A DNA stretch of 64,000 bases from Calliopum simillimum. Lineage: Eukaryota > Arthropoda > Insecta > Diptera > Lauxaniidae. Location of the stretch: contig OX638370.1 of NCBI GenBank assembly GCA_951812925.1, positions 83,744,004-83,808,003 of the forward strand, in the 5' to 3' direction. Position numbers and translations under genes: made by a program. Below are positions 10,301 to 20,073 of the stretch, piece after piece. The notes below the pieces were generated by a model. That model was not told the origin of the DNA. It was given only the letters and a program-made list of their open reading frames with translations, and searched no databases. How positions within the stretch are numbered: position 1 is the first letter of the stretch; each line of letters begins with the position of its first letter.

Positions 10301-11980
10301 ATGGCGGTACATCACAGTTCGGAAGATATACCGGCTTTAATTCCGTATAACGAATCGTCATGTACTATTTGTCAGCAAATAATAACCAATGGCACAGAAT
10401 GTTCAATAACACGCTGTAACCATGTCTTTCACAAGACGTGTATAGAAAACTGGCTTAGTGACTCAAGCGAATGCCCTAACTGTAGGCGTTCTGCGCGAGT
10501 AGATGAGTTGCAACCGATAACAGTAGAAACTCGACCAAGTGTTAGTAACCCTGTGAGTCATAATTCTGCACGTGGGTATAATTCTCGTGGTCGCGGCACG
10601 ATTCCAAAGCGACATAATACCCGTTTTAGGAGAAGAATAGAGGAAAATGCTGCACAGTCTTCACAACCTGACTTACGTTCACAACCTGACTTACGTTCAC
10701 AACCAGACTTACATTCACAACCAGACTTACGTTCAAATAATTCAAATCGTAATTTTAACCCTTCTTATTCTTTACCGTTACCTTTGCTTGATCTTGATTT
10801 TCAACCAACCAATTCTCAGCCTATAAGTGGCACAAATAATAATGTCACTCATACGACGCCTGCTCCAATAAATAATAATTTCACTCATACCAATTCTATT
10901 CCTACAAACAATAATACACAACCAATAGATTACAGCCAAATTTCAAATATGATTGAAAATAGCCTTCAACGATTATTAAACAATATGAATTTGCAACCAA
11001 ATCAAGGTATTCGCAATGAACATCTGTATGATATTCCCGCTTTAAATCCTAATCCAAATAGTTTCGCTAGTCAAAATACTAGGTTCAACACAAATAATTC
11101 TCATCTTAATTTGACTGCTGATAAGGTAACACAAATTGTCCAAAATTGGAATGTTAAATTTGATGGCACAGCCAATGGCCTTAGCGTAGAGGATTTCCTT
11201 TATAGGATTCGTTCACTTGCGTCGTCAAGTTTAAATAATGATTTTTCTGCATTATGTGGCAATTTACACATTTTGCTCCATGGTAAAGCGAAAGAGTGGT
11301 ATTGGCGATACCACAAGCAAGTGGCCAATGAAGGAATGCAGTGGGTTCGATTTTGTGAAGCTTTAAAGGACCAGTATCGTGATTTTAAGACAGATTACGA
11401 TATAAAAGAGGAAATCAGAAGTCGAAAGCAGAGGGGGAACGAAACCTTCGATTTGTATTATGAATCAGTTTTAGCTCTGACTGATAGATTATCCGAACCA
11501 ATTTCCAATTCAGATTTAATTGAAATAATAGTTCGAAACTTGAGAATAGACATACGGCACGAGCTTCTGTATGTAAAAATCAATTCAATAGCTCAGTTGC
11601 GCAGCCTTTGCCAACGTAGAGAAAACTTATTGTCGGAAGACAGCTACAAAAAGAATCAGCAACCTCGAAATATGCCTAGCAATTTCGGCCCAAGGCGTAA
11701 TATTTCTGAGATAAATTTCGAAACTTTACCAATTGATGAAAACGTAGTCGATAATGATGAATACAGCTTAGTTGCTGCTGTACAGCAAATAACACGTAAA
11801 TGTTGGAATTGTGAGGGTGACGACCATTTCTGGCAAGACTGTATTGGCGAGCGGAAAATTTTCTGTTATGGCTGCGGTGCCAAAAATACGTACCTCCCAC
11901 AATGTCCCAAATGCATTGCTAAGAAGTCGGAAAACCGAAAAGTGGGTCCGTTCAAAAACACCCGAATGGTACCCCAGTAA
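10301..11980 (+). CDS. gag: Gag polyprotein with N-terminal RING-H2 finger
   Basis: The protein has 559 residues. The first ATG is at 10301; the open frame extends 15 bases upstream without another ATG. Residues 21-61 form a RING-H2 finger: C21-x2-C24, C39-x-H41, H44-x2-C47, C58-x2-C61. I23, W51 and P59 sit where E2-contacting residues lie in active RING ligases. A Ser/Asn/Gln-rich linker follows, with four SQPDLR-type repeats at about 121-144. A retrotransposon Gag (capsid-like) domain spans about 280-450. A CCHC knuckle, CWNCEGDDHFWQDC, is at 501-514. A second knuckle at about 522-535 has Thr where His is expected, and a CPKC pair follows. Capsid and RNA-packaging roles follow from the family; ubiquitin ligase activity is inferred from the RING residues. 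Confidence 0.93.
   Translation: MAVHHSSEDIPALIPYNESSCTICQQIITNGTECSITRCNHVFHKTCIENWLSDSSECPNCRRSARVDELQPITVETRPSVSNPVSHNSARGYNSRGRGTIPKRHNTRFRRRIEENAAQSSQPDLRSQPDLRSQPDLHSQPDLRSNNSNRNFNPSYSLPLPLLDLDFQPTNSQPISGTNNNVTHTTPAPINNNFTHTNSIPTNNNTQPIDYSQISNMIENSLQRLLNNMNLQPNQGIRNEHLYDIPALNPNPNSFASQNTRFNTNNSHLNLTADKVTQIVQNWNVKFDGTANGLSVEDFLYRIRSLASSSLNNDFSALCGNLHILLHGKAKEWYWRYHKQVANEGMQWVRFCEALKDQYRDFKTDYDIKEEIRSRKQRGNETFDLYYESVLALTDRLSEPISNSDLIEIIVRNLRIDIRHELLYVKINSIAQLRSLCQRRENLLSEDSYKKNQQPRNMPSNFGPRRNISEINFETLPIDENVVDNDEYSLVAAVQQITRKCWNCEGDDHFWQDCIGERKIFCYGCGAKNTYLPQCPKCIAKKSENRKVGPFKNTRMVPQ
10361..10483 (+). other. RING-H2 domain of Gag
   Basis: This codes Gag residues 21-61, with the C3H2C3 ligand order and spacing of RING-H2 E3 ligases, including the Trp-Leu after the sixth ligand (CIENWL) and the CPNCR close. 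RING fingers are not standard parts of Gypsy Gag proteins. Confidence 0.88.
10661..10732 (+). repeat. In-frame 18-bp tandem repeat (4 copies) in gag
   Basis: Four copies of TCACAACCTGACTTACGT with a few substitutions encode SQPDLR, SQPDLR, SQPDLH and SQPDLR. The period is a multiple of three, so copy number can change without breaking the frame. Confidence 0.95.
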
Positions 11981-14900
11981 AATCACTTGATTTGCCGGCT
12001 AGCTCAATACAATTAAAAGAGTCTAATTTAACTAATGATGTAGATAACAAACATGAATTTTCTAACTTTAAGATTTTAAATCGTGAAACGTTCACAAACT
12101 TTACTGATGATATATCAAAACCAATTTTGTATCCCATCCGGCCATACCATGAAAGGCTTGAAAAATATAATTTAATAAAAAATAGAATTTTTAAAGATAA
12201 TTCAAATGGTGTTTTTTGTAATAAAATAAAAAGATCCACCTTAAGACTTCGGAAGTTTTGGAAGGCTTTAAGAAAAACCAAGCGGCTCGTAGTTTCTACA
12301 GTTTTCAACAACAGTGAAGACAACAGATTTTATGCCAAAGTTCAATTTTTAAATAATACAGAGTACGGTTTACTTGATACTGGAGCGAACATAAGTTGTA
12401 TCGGTTCAGATTTAGCACGTCAAGAATATTCCAAGTTATTTTCTTTTCGTAAATCAAAAACGACTGTTAAAACTGCTGATGGAAACGTCCAAGAGGTCTT
12501 AGGATTTTTAGAAGTTGATCTAGAATATAAAGGTGAATTTCAAAAGATAAAACTTTTTGTTATTCCTGCACTTTCGCAGCGATTAATACTAGGTGTTGAT
12601 TTCTGGAAAAAGTTTAAATTAGCACCTGACTTAATATCATTTACTGAGGAAGAAAAAAGTATTTCAGAAATGCACCTTGATAAAGAAAAGGAACTTTTAT
12701 ATCCGCTTAGCTTTAAACAATCACAACAGCTTGAGATGGTAAAGTCATTGTTCCCTGATTTTGAAGTGCAAGGTTTAGGAAGAACAAAAATAATTACGCA
12801 CGAAATAGAGGTAGGTGGAGCAAAACCAATTAAGCAGCGATTTTACCCGGTTTCACCGGCAGTGGAGCAATTAATGTTCAAAGAGGTAGATCGAATGCTG
12901 CGATTAGGGGTGATTGAACCCTCGACTAGTGCGTGGAGTTCACCGATGCGATTAGTGGTGAAACCTGAAAAAATAAGACTGTGTCTAGACGCAAGAAAGA
13001 TTAATGATGTAACCAAGAAAGATGCGTATCCGTTACCAAACATAGAGGGAATTTTTGCTAGGTTGCCCAAAGCCAATATTATATCTAAGATCGATTTAAA
13101 AGACGCGTTTTGGCAAATAGGCCTTTCAGAGGATTCAAAGCAGTTGACTGCGTTCACAGTCCCAGGACGTCCGCTTTACCAATTTGTGGTAATGCCGTTC
13201 GGGCTGTGCAACGCAGCCCAAACTATGTCCAGATTAATGGATCAATTAATACCGCCTGACTTGCGACATTGCGTTTTTGGGTATCTCGACGACTTATGTA
13301 TAGTATCGGAAGATTTTGAGTCCCACCTTTCTGTTCTTGTAAGAATTGCTGAGCAATTCAGAAAAGCCAATTTGACAATAAATATAGGAAAAAGTAGATT
13401 TTGCGTAACGCAGGTCAAATACCTCGGTTACTTGATTGGAAACGGCGGCATTGCCACTGATCCGGAAAAAATAAACTCAATTTTATCATGGCCAACACCT
13501 AAAAATATTAAGCAAGTACGAGGATTTATAGGTCTCGCGGGATGGTACCGCAGATTCGTTGAAAATTTTTCTGAAATTGTGTTTCCTATCACCGAAACGT
13601 TGTCTACTAAACGGAAATTTGAGTGGACTAGTGAGGCCCAAAAGGCTTTCGAGAGAATTAAAATTCTTCTCACTTCAGCCCCAGTCCTCGCAAATCCCGA
13701 TTTCGCCAAAAAATTTTACGTTCATTGTGACGCCAGCGATTTCGGCATTGGTGCAGTACTTGTGCAACTATCAGATGACGGGTCTGAAAAACCTATCGCA
13801 TATATGTCAAAAAAGCTAAGTGCTGCCCAACGAAATTACAGCGTCACTGAACGTGAATGTCTTGCGGCAATAGAGGCAATCAAACGTTTCCGGTGTTATA
13901 TTGAAATGCAAGAGTTCGAGGTGATTACCGATCACTCCAGCTTAGTGTGGCTGATGAGGCAGCCGGAGTTGACAGGTCGACTTGCAAGATGGGTACTCAA
14001 ATTGCAAGCTTACAAGTTTAAAATTAGCCATCGAAAAGGAAAGGAGAATATTGTTCCTGATGCCTTATCCCGCATCTATTGTGAAGAACTTAATGCTTCA
14101 GAAGAAATAGGCCCGGAAATAGATTTAAACTCGGTGCATTTTCATGATGAAGAATATGAAGAGTTGAAAGCAAAAGTTACGAAAAATCAGGACAAATTTC
14201 CTGACCTAAAAGTAGTTGATAAATTTGTATATTTTCGTAAGGAACACTATAGTGGTGAAGTAGAGCAGGAACAGAAATCATGGAAACTTTGGATACCCAA
14301 AAAACTTCGTATCCAAACGATTTCAAGAGCACACGATTGTGTTGTTGCATCCCACGGAGGTATAACCAAAACGTTAGAATTGCTACGCAGGAACTTTTAT
14401 TGGCCAGGTATGCTTAGTGACGTTCGTGATTTCATTAAAAAATGTGATATGTGCAAGACCACAAAAGCTCCAAATTTTAGTCTAAAGCCACCAATGGGAG
14501 CTCAAGCTCGCTCATATAGGCCCTTTCAGCGGTTGTACATTGACCTCTTAGGTCCATACCCGCGAAGCAAAAATGGCTTTATTGGATTACTTCTTGTGGT
14601 TGACCACTTTTCAAAATTTCATTGGATCTGTCCGCTAAAAAAGTTTACATCTGCGGCTGTGCAAAAATTTTTGTTAGAAAACATTTTTCACATTTATGGA
14701 GTTCCAGAAATAATCGTTAGCGATAATGGTTCTCAGTTCAAAGCTGCGGACTTTAATTCTCTTCTGACCAAATTAGGTATTACACATGTCTACACCGCGT
14801 TATATTCACCCCAATCTAACGCATCAGAGCGCGTCAATCGCTCCCTGATCGCAGCAATTCGGGCCTACTTAAAAAACGACCATCGCGAGTGGGACGTAAA

Positions 14901-15357
14901 CCTGACCTCCATTAGCTGTGCACTACGAAATTCAATTCACCAGGCAATAAACTGTTCTCCTTATCATGCCGTTTATGGTTTCGACATGATAACTCATGGC
15001 TCGACATACTCACTTTTAAAAAATCTTAATCTTCTAGATGAATCAGAATGTAAATTGACTAGAGACGATCAGTTGGGTTTGCTTCGAAAAGACATTGTAA
15101 AGAATATAAAGAAAGCTTATGACAAAAATGAACAGCAATACAACTTACGATCACGACCAGTAACATTTAAAGTAGGGCAAGAAATTTTTAGGCGTAATTT
15201 CGCTCAGAGCAGCTTTGAAAAGAACTTTAATGCCAAGCTTAGTCCTGTTTTTCTGAAAGCTCGCATTCGCGAAAAACTTGGCAACCATTACTACGTTCTT
15301 GAGGATTTGCAAGGTAAAGTAGTAGGGACGTACCACGCTAAAGATATTCGTCAATAG
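11923..15357 (+). CDS. pol: Pol polyprotein: protease, RT, RNase H, integrase
   Basis: The frame is open from 11923, overlaps gag by 58 bases in the -1 frame, and has no ATG for hundreds of bases, so a Gag-Pol frameshift is the likely route. Counting residue 1 at 11992: protease DTG at 129-131; reverse transcriptase YLDD at 431-434; RNase H residues D580, E622 and D647. The integrase zinc finger is H781, H788, C818, C821, and the catalytic triad is D851, D911, E946. A GPY/F-like module and no chromodomain are at about 1080-1121. All catalytic residues are present and there is no stop or frameshift, so it may be active. No envelope frame follows. Confidence 0.95.
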   Translation, partial: EVGKPKSGSVQKHPNGTPVKSLDLPASSIQLKESNLTNDVDNKHEFSNFKILNRETFTNFTDDISKPILYPIRPYHERLEKYNLIKNRIFKDNSNGVFCNKIKRSTLRLRKFWKALRKTKRLVVSTVFNNSEDNRFYAKVQFLNNTEYGLLDTGANISCIGSDLARQEYSKLFSFRKSKTTVKTADGNVQEVLGFLEVDLEYKGEFQKIKLFVIPALSQRLILGVDFWKKFKLAPDLISFTEEEKSISEMHLDKEKELLYPLSFKQSQQLEMVKSLFPDFEVQGLGRTKIITHEIEVGGAKPIKQRFYPVSPAVEQLMFKEVDRMLRLGVIEPSTSAWSSPMRLVVKPEKIRLCLDARKINDVTKKDAYPLPNIEGIFARLPKANIISKIDLKDAFWQIGLSEDSKQLTAFTVPGRPLYQFVVMPFGLCNAAQTMSRLMDQLIPPDLRHCVFGYLDDLCIVSEDFESHLSVLVRIAEQFRKANLTINIGKSRFCVTQVKYLGYLIGNGGIATDPEKINSILSWPTPKNIKQVRGFIGLAGWYRRFVENFSEIVFPITETLSTKRKFEWTSEAQKAFERIKILLTSAPVLANPDFAKKFYVHCDASDFGIGAVLVQLSDDGSEKPIAYMSKKLSAAQRNYSVTERECLAAIEAIKRFRCYIEMQEFEVITDHSSLVWLMRQPELTGRLARWVLKLQAYKFKISHRKGKENIVPDALSRIYCEELNASEEIGPEIDLNSVHFHDEEYEELKAKVTKNQDKFPDLKVVDKFVYFRKEHYSGEVEQEQKSWKLWIPKKLRIQTISRAHDCVVASHGGITKTLELLRRNFYWPGMLSDVRDFIKKCDMCKTTKAPNFSLKPPMGAQARSYRPFQRLYIDLLGPYPRSKNGFIGLLLVVDHFSKFHWICPLKKFTSAAVQKFLLENIFHIYGVPEIIVSDNGSQFKAADFNSLLTKLGITHVYTALYSPQSNASERVNRSLIAAIRAYLKNDHREWDVNLTSISCALRNSIHQAINCSPYHAVYGFDMITHGSTYSLLKNLNLLDESECKLTRDDQLGLLRKDIVKNIKKAYDKNEQQYNLRSRPVTFKVGQEIFRRNFAQSSFEKNFNAKLSPVFLKARIREKLGNHYYVLEDLQGKVVGTYHAKDIRQ

Positions 15358-15409
15358 TTCTGTATTTCCATCTAATATCTTTGTTTAGTCACAATATATT
15401 ATCTGGTTT
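15358..15409 (+). other. Spacer between pol and 3' LTR without clear polypurine tract
   Basis: The bases just before the 3' LTR read ATTATCTGGTTT. No purine run touches the LTR boundary, although a plus-strand primer is expected here. The nearest purine-rich stretch is inside the end of pol, at about 15313-15330. Confidence 0.6.
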
Positions 15410-18360
15410 TGTAACGAACCATCTTCGAATTTCAAAACTTTTTTAATTTTTGCGTTTGTATCATAATGTAACTGAGTAATGTGCCATATGCCTTATTCAA
15501 AATTGGTAGCACTGAAACGATTGATCATTTATATGTTCAAGCATAATCTAAAAAGTCAGCCCTGGAATTGAAATGAAAGGCTGCAACTTCATAACCAAAT
15601 TCATTAACTTCCTTTCTTATTGAACCACCGAGTGAAGAACGTGTTAATCGAGGAAAAATATTTAAAATTTTATAAGGCTTCGAATCATGTAAGTTTGGAA
15701 AAATCCACAGAAATTTTCTTTAAATTCTTCTCAAAATGTAGATAAAAACTTCTAGCCTTTAGGCTATCATCTTACGTTTCTGACGTTTTGTTATTTTTAT
15801 AACTTTATTAGATTAAAGAACTTCTGGTATACATATGCCTATAAACTGACAATTGTCCAACAATTTTGTTCCGAAATCCGGAGTCATCTTCAGAGTTTCT
15901 ACTGAGGATTCAATAAGAAAGAACCTACAAAATTTTTACTGGCTTCGCTGAAGAAAAATAATATCTATATCAACACTACATGTCGGACAATTTAGCTAAA
16001 TGCTATATACGACGGCAAATAAAGTTTCAGCACCCTATGTTATCACATAATCTTGTTGTCAAGCTTTTGGACGCCTATCTGATTTTGGCTACGAATCAAA
16101 TTCTCACGCAAAAAAACAGCGTGTCAGTCATCGATCGGCGTCATAACTTTCTTCAAGAAATCAACAAATCTGAGCTTTGAACGGTACTGGGTTTCGTGCG
16201 AAATTTATAAAAAAACAAAAAGAGTAAAAAGAATTTGTAAAAAGTCTAGAAAACGCAAAGAAATTTGGAAAAGAAAAAACTAGTTCTTAAGCACGTAAAT
16301 TATTTAGAAAAGTTCGGAAAAGTCAATTAAATTAAGTTATAATTCGTCAAAAGAAATATATATGTTGCTGAATTCGGTAAACGTGAAATTGTCGTGAAAT
16401 CGTCTTAAAAAACGTATATATATATATAAAATATTATATGTACGAGTAGTATATACAATTAATTCCATTAAAAAAACCGCGAATTTCAATAAGTAAAATT
16501 CTAAGTTCGTAAATCGGGTTAAAATGATCGTAAGAAGAGTTTTTGTATATATATGTAAAATCAATGTTTCTATATACGCGTAAATTTTGCATAGCATGTA
16601 CATAATTTAAGTTCGGCTTAATCAAAAATTCACATTCGTTTTGTTTCTTTTACATTAAGTGAATCAAAAGCTAAAGCTAAAAGAAAGAATAGAAAAAATA
16701 GATATATACACTAAGCTAAAGTCTAAGTAAATAATAAGAAAGTGAAAACATATAGTGAAATGGATCAGTTAAAGTGACTGAAAAATCACTCTATAAATTA
16801 AAATTTTAAAAGTGATACCAAATTGTGTAAATTACTTAATTTTGGAATAATTTAATTTCAGTTAATTTCATTTTAAATTCATTTTAATTACTATTTGTGA
16901 AAATGATATTTCAGTCATATTAAAGGTCCATTAACTAATGTTTTAATACATACATACATCCTGCTTGATATCTAAAGACATATGCATGTATTGATATCCT
17001 GCTCAACATTTGTGTAAAGTAGGTGAATAAGCTCAAAAACCCAACAAACTTCTCAACATCAACTCGTCAGCAACATCTATGAAGGCCTTCGTCGATGGAT
17101 GCCGTAATGAGTCAAAGTGAGTCTGTTTTACCTTATAATTTTCATTTATTTTTGAATTAAAATAATAATAAATGCATACATATGTTTAAACATATTACGG
17201 TGCATGAATTTAGTTTACGATATTAAAATTTTGATAATTTGAGAAAACAAGAAAAAAAAAAGAAAAGTGCATTAATATAAAATGTTGCTAACGAAAGCTT
17301 TGAGTAAAGCAATGACAACGTAAATAGTGTAGAGAACGCGAAAGTTTTGTATTACAATGAGAACAATGGAGACTTAAAGATCTTAGTCATTTAATTTTTA
17401 CTTGCTCTCTTTCTAAACATTTGTCTTGCATTATTAGAGATGTGCCTTTGCTAAGCTCGACTTTTGTTGTTGCTTTGAATTTTATTAGAGCTTTGCACAA
17501 GAAAAAGAGTATTTATACATAGCGCAAACAAAATTACAACATTAAACAAAAATCTAAATTCAAAAATAAACTGAAATTGAAATTCATGCACAAAATATGA
17601 TTACAAAAAAATGTATACCTAATTTACATACATATACGCTTATATTTCTATATCTAATATCTTAATATATTAAAATTAATTTACAATATTGTACCTACAA
17701 AATTAAATAAGTCTACGATATACTCTTAAGAAACAAGATACGAAATTGAATTATGTACTTAAGAGTTTAATAACAATAGGATAGTTTTCAATGATTGAGT
17801 CGTGTATTCTAAACTTTAAATTAATTTAATAAATATTATTTTTATAATGTGTAATTAAATTAAAAGTTTTTCTCCTTAATGCAATGATGTGAGGGATAGG
17901 GTTAATTTCATTTAGGGGTCTCTTGAGTTTAAGCGTATTTAGAGACCATAGGAAGGGTGGGTGTAGAACGCGTATCTTCGAAGACATCATGAAGATACTA
18001 TATGGTTTAGTAAAGATTGATATCTGCATTTTGTTGTTTCTAGTTTGTTTTTTTTAATTTTATTTATGGCTATAAAAGGGTAATTTGTTTGATAGTCATA
18101 GCCACACAGGTCCATGGTAAAGTAATTTTATTTTCTAGGGAGTCTATAATAAAAATATGTAATAGGGTCCTCTGGAAAGGCAAAGTGGTCGCTTACCCCC
18201 CCATACGACGAAAGCTAGCGTTTCAATGGCTCCCGATCAGACTGCTTCTGCCTTTGCAACAGCTTACCAGCTTTGTATGTAATGCATACACTGTCCTAAC
18301 CTGATGACTTATCATGGTCATTTGGTTCAAAAGGAAAACCACACACCCATGATCGTTACA
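15410..18360 (+). repeat. 3' LTR (2951 bp)
   Basis: Direct repeat of 6616-9566 with TGTAACG and CGTTACA ends and one observed difference (A at 17343). It carries the duplicate TATA box at 18071-18080 and AATAAA at 18148-18153. Confidence 0.95.
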
Positions 18361-18364
18361 TTTG
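18361..18364. repeat. Target-site duplication TTTG, right copy
   Basis: Matches 6612-6615. Taking out the retrotransposon and one TTTG lines up the two transposase parts in the same reading frame. Confidence 0.9.
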
Positions 18365-18615
18365 AAGTTGTTGTAAGGTAGATAAGCCGAAATAAAAACG
18401 TACACCAAGATCAGCCGCCCCCAATTCTTGCACAAGCTGTATTTTATAGGCCTTCAGACAAAGATCACGCCTCAAGAAACGCCACAATGATCCATAAAAG
18501 ATGCCCAAAGCCTGAGATCGGCAACAAATGGATTGTGCACAGTTTTCACGAACACTCTCTGCTACTGTAGCAATATTCTCTTAATTACGGGCTCTGCGCA
18601 CTCTGGTTGAATGAT
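18361..18615 (-). pseudogene. IS630/mariner-type transposase, N-terminal part (dead)
   Basis: Minus-strand translation gives ENIATVAESVRENCAQS, then SQALGIFYGSLWRFLRRD and LKAYKIQLVQELGAADLGVR. This is the helix-turn-helix and linker region that precedes the catalytic core in this transposase family. An in-frame TAA at 18583-18581 lies just before ENIA. Reading continues directly into 6615-5925 once the LTR element is discounted. Upstream of about 18615 the family resemblance fades, so the true N-terminus is missing or displaced by the neighbouring foldback element. Confidence 0.8.
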
Positions 18616-18702
18616 GAATGTGGCATGATTGACAAATTCTCGACTCAAGATCTTTTTGGAGTGAACGGCGAAATGAATCGTATGGAATAGGAAAGTTTTC
18701 GG

Positions 18703-20073
18703 CTGGAAAGTTAAGGTCCATAAAGTGAGCTATGCAGGTGTGACGAATTTCGATGTTTTTTGGTTGGGAATTTCGAGCTATTTTCGAGCTTTTCAACAGT
18801 AATTTCGAGCTGTCTGGGAAATTTTCTATTTTCCGGAAAAGCGGAAAAATTGTTCGGCATAGCTTAGTTTATTTTTTCAACCAGACGAATCTGCGGGAAG
18901 AGTTAGCGATGAAATCTTTTAACGAAGGAATTTCGAGCTACTTTCGAGCTAATTTTGAGCTAAAAGCATTTTCCGGAAAACTCGCAATCTTCCCGAAAAA
19001 TCCCAAAAAACTTTTTTTATGGCTAACTTTATTTTTTCAACCAGATGAATCCGCGGGAATAGTAAGCGATAAAATCTTTTACCGCAGGAATTTCGAGCTA
19101 CTTTCGAGCTGACCTTGAATGAAGTGTTTTCCTTAAATTTCCCCGGAAAATCCCAAAAAAATTTTTTAGCCAGACGAACCCATGAGAATATTTGGCGATC
19201 ATATCATTTGACAAATGAATTTCGAGCTAGTTTCGAGCTCATCAAAGAAAAGTGGTTTCCGGAAAACCCCAAACTATCCTGGAAAATCCCAAAAAATATT
19301 TTTTTATGGCGGTGCCCTGACATAATCCCCACGGACATAATCCCCATTTCGTAAATTGGTTTTATGACCGCAAATTATTGGATATATTACCGACTGATCC
19401 GCCGCGAAGCCAATGTTGGATTTTTGGGAGTTTTAAATCCTGAGCTGCGGCCGCCTACTTACCCCTACTCTTATGTAAAATTACAATACTATGGCTACCA
19501 AACTAGGTGTTGGATATATTATAGGCTGATCCGCGAAACACTTTCGGACCTAATCCCTAATTCGTAAATTGGGATTAATTCCGGATAATTAGCGGACATA
19601 ACATAGGGAAAAAAATATTTTTTTTACATTTTTTGGGATTTTCCGGGGAAATTTAAGGAAAACACTTCATTCAAGGTCAGCTCGAAAGTAGCTAGAAATT
19701 CCTGCATTAAAAGATTTCATCGCTTACTATTCCCGTGGATTCATCTGGCTGAAAAAAAAAAGTTAGCCATAAAAAAAGTTTTTTGGGGTTTTCCGGAAAA
19801 ATTGCGAGTTTTCCGGAAAATGCTTTTAGCTCAAAATTAGCTCGAAAGTAGCTCGAAATTCCTGCGTTAAAAGATTTCATTTCCCGCAGATTCGTCTGGC
19901 TGAAAAATAAACTTAGCTATGCAGAACAATTTTTCCGCTTTTCCGGAAAATGGAAAATTTCCCAGACAGCTCGAAATTACTGTTGAAAAGCTCGCAAATA
20001 GCTCGAAATTCCCAACCAAAAACATCGAAATTCGTCACACCTGCATAGCTCACTTTATGCATCTGGAAAGTTA
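18703..20073. mobile_element. Foldback element with repeated TTTCGAGCT modules
   Basis: The arms at about 18719-19310 and 19600-20059 are inverted copies; both outer ends read CATAAAGTGAGCTATGCAGG on their own strands. Each arm holds several modules beginning AATTTCGAGCTACTTTCGAGCT, about 130-160 bp apart. The centre (about 19310-19600) has direct repeats around GGATATATTA and CGTAAATTGG. An 11-bp direct repeat CTGGAAAGTTA at 18703-18713 and 20063-20073 brackets the element and could be a target-site duplication of Mutator-like length. No transposase is encoded. Confidence 0.75.

Larger units (their letters stand above)
6616..18360 (+). mobile_element. Complete Gypsy-type LTR retrotransposon with RING-Gag
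   Basis: The element is 11,745 bp. In order it has: 5' LTR, tRNA-Lys primer site, about 710 bp leader, gag (10301-11980), pol (open 11923-15357), 52 bp of spacer and 3' LTR. The domain order protease-RT-RNase H-integrase places it in Gypsy/Ty3. There is no envelope gene, and the 52 bp after pol leaves no room for one. Very long LTRs with a tRNA-Lys primer recall the Osvaldo/Ulysses lineage of flies, but that placement needs a tree. The LTRs differ at one base that I could find (8549 versus 17343), so insertion is very recent. The element splits an older transposase pseudogene. Confidence 0.95.

Noticed and set aside
15358..15409. A possible envelope gene for the Gypsy element
   Set aside because: Only 52 bp separate pol from the 3' LTR, and no frame in the leader or LTR resembles a membrane glycoprotein.
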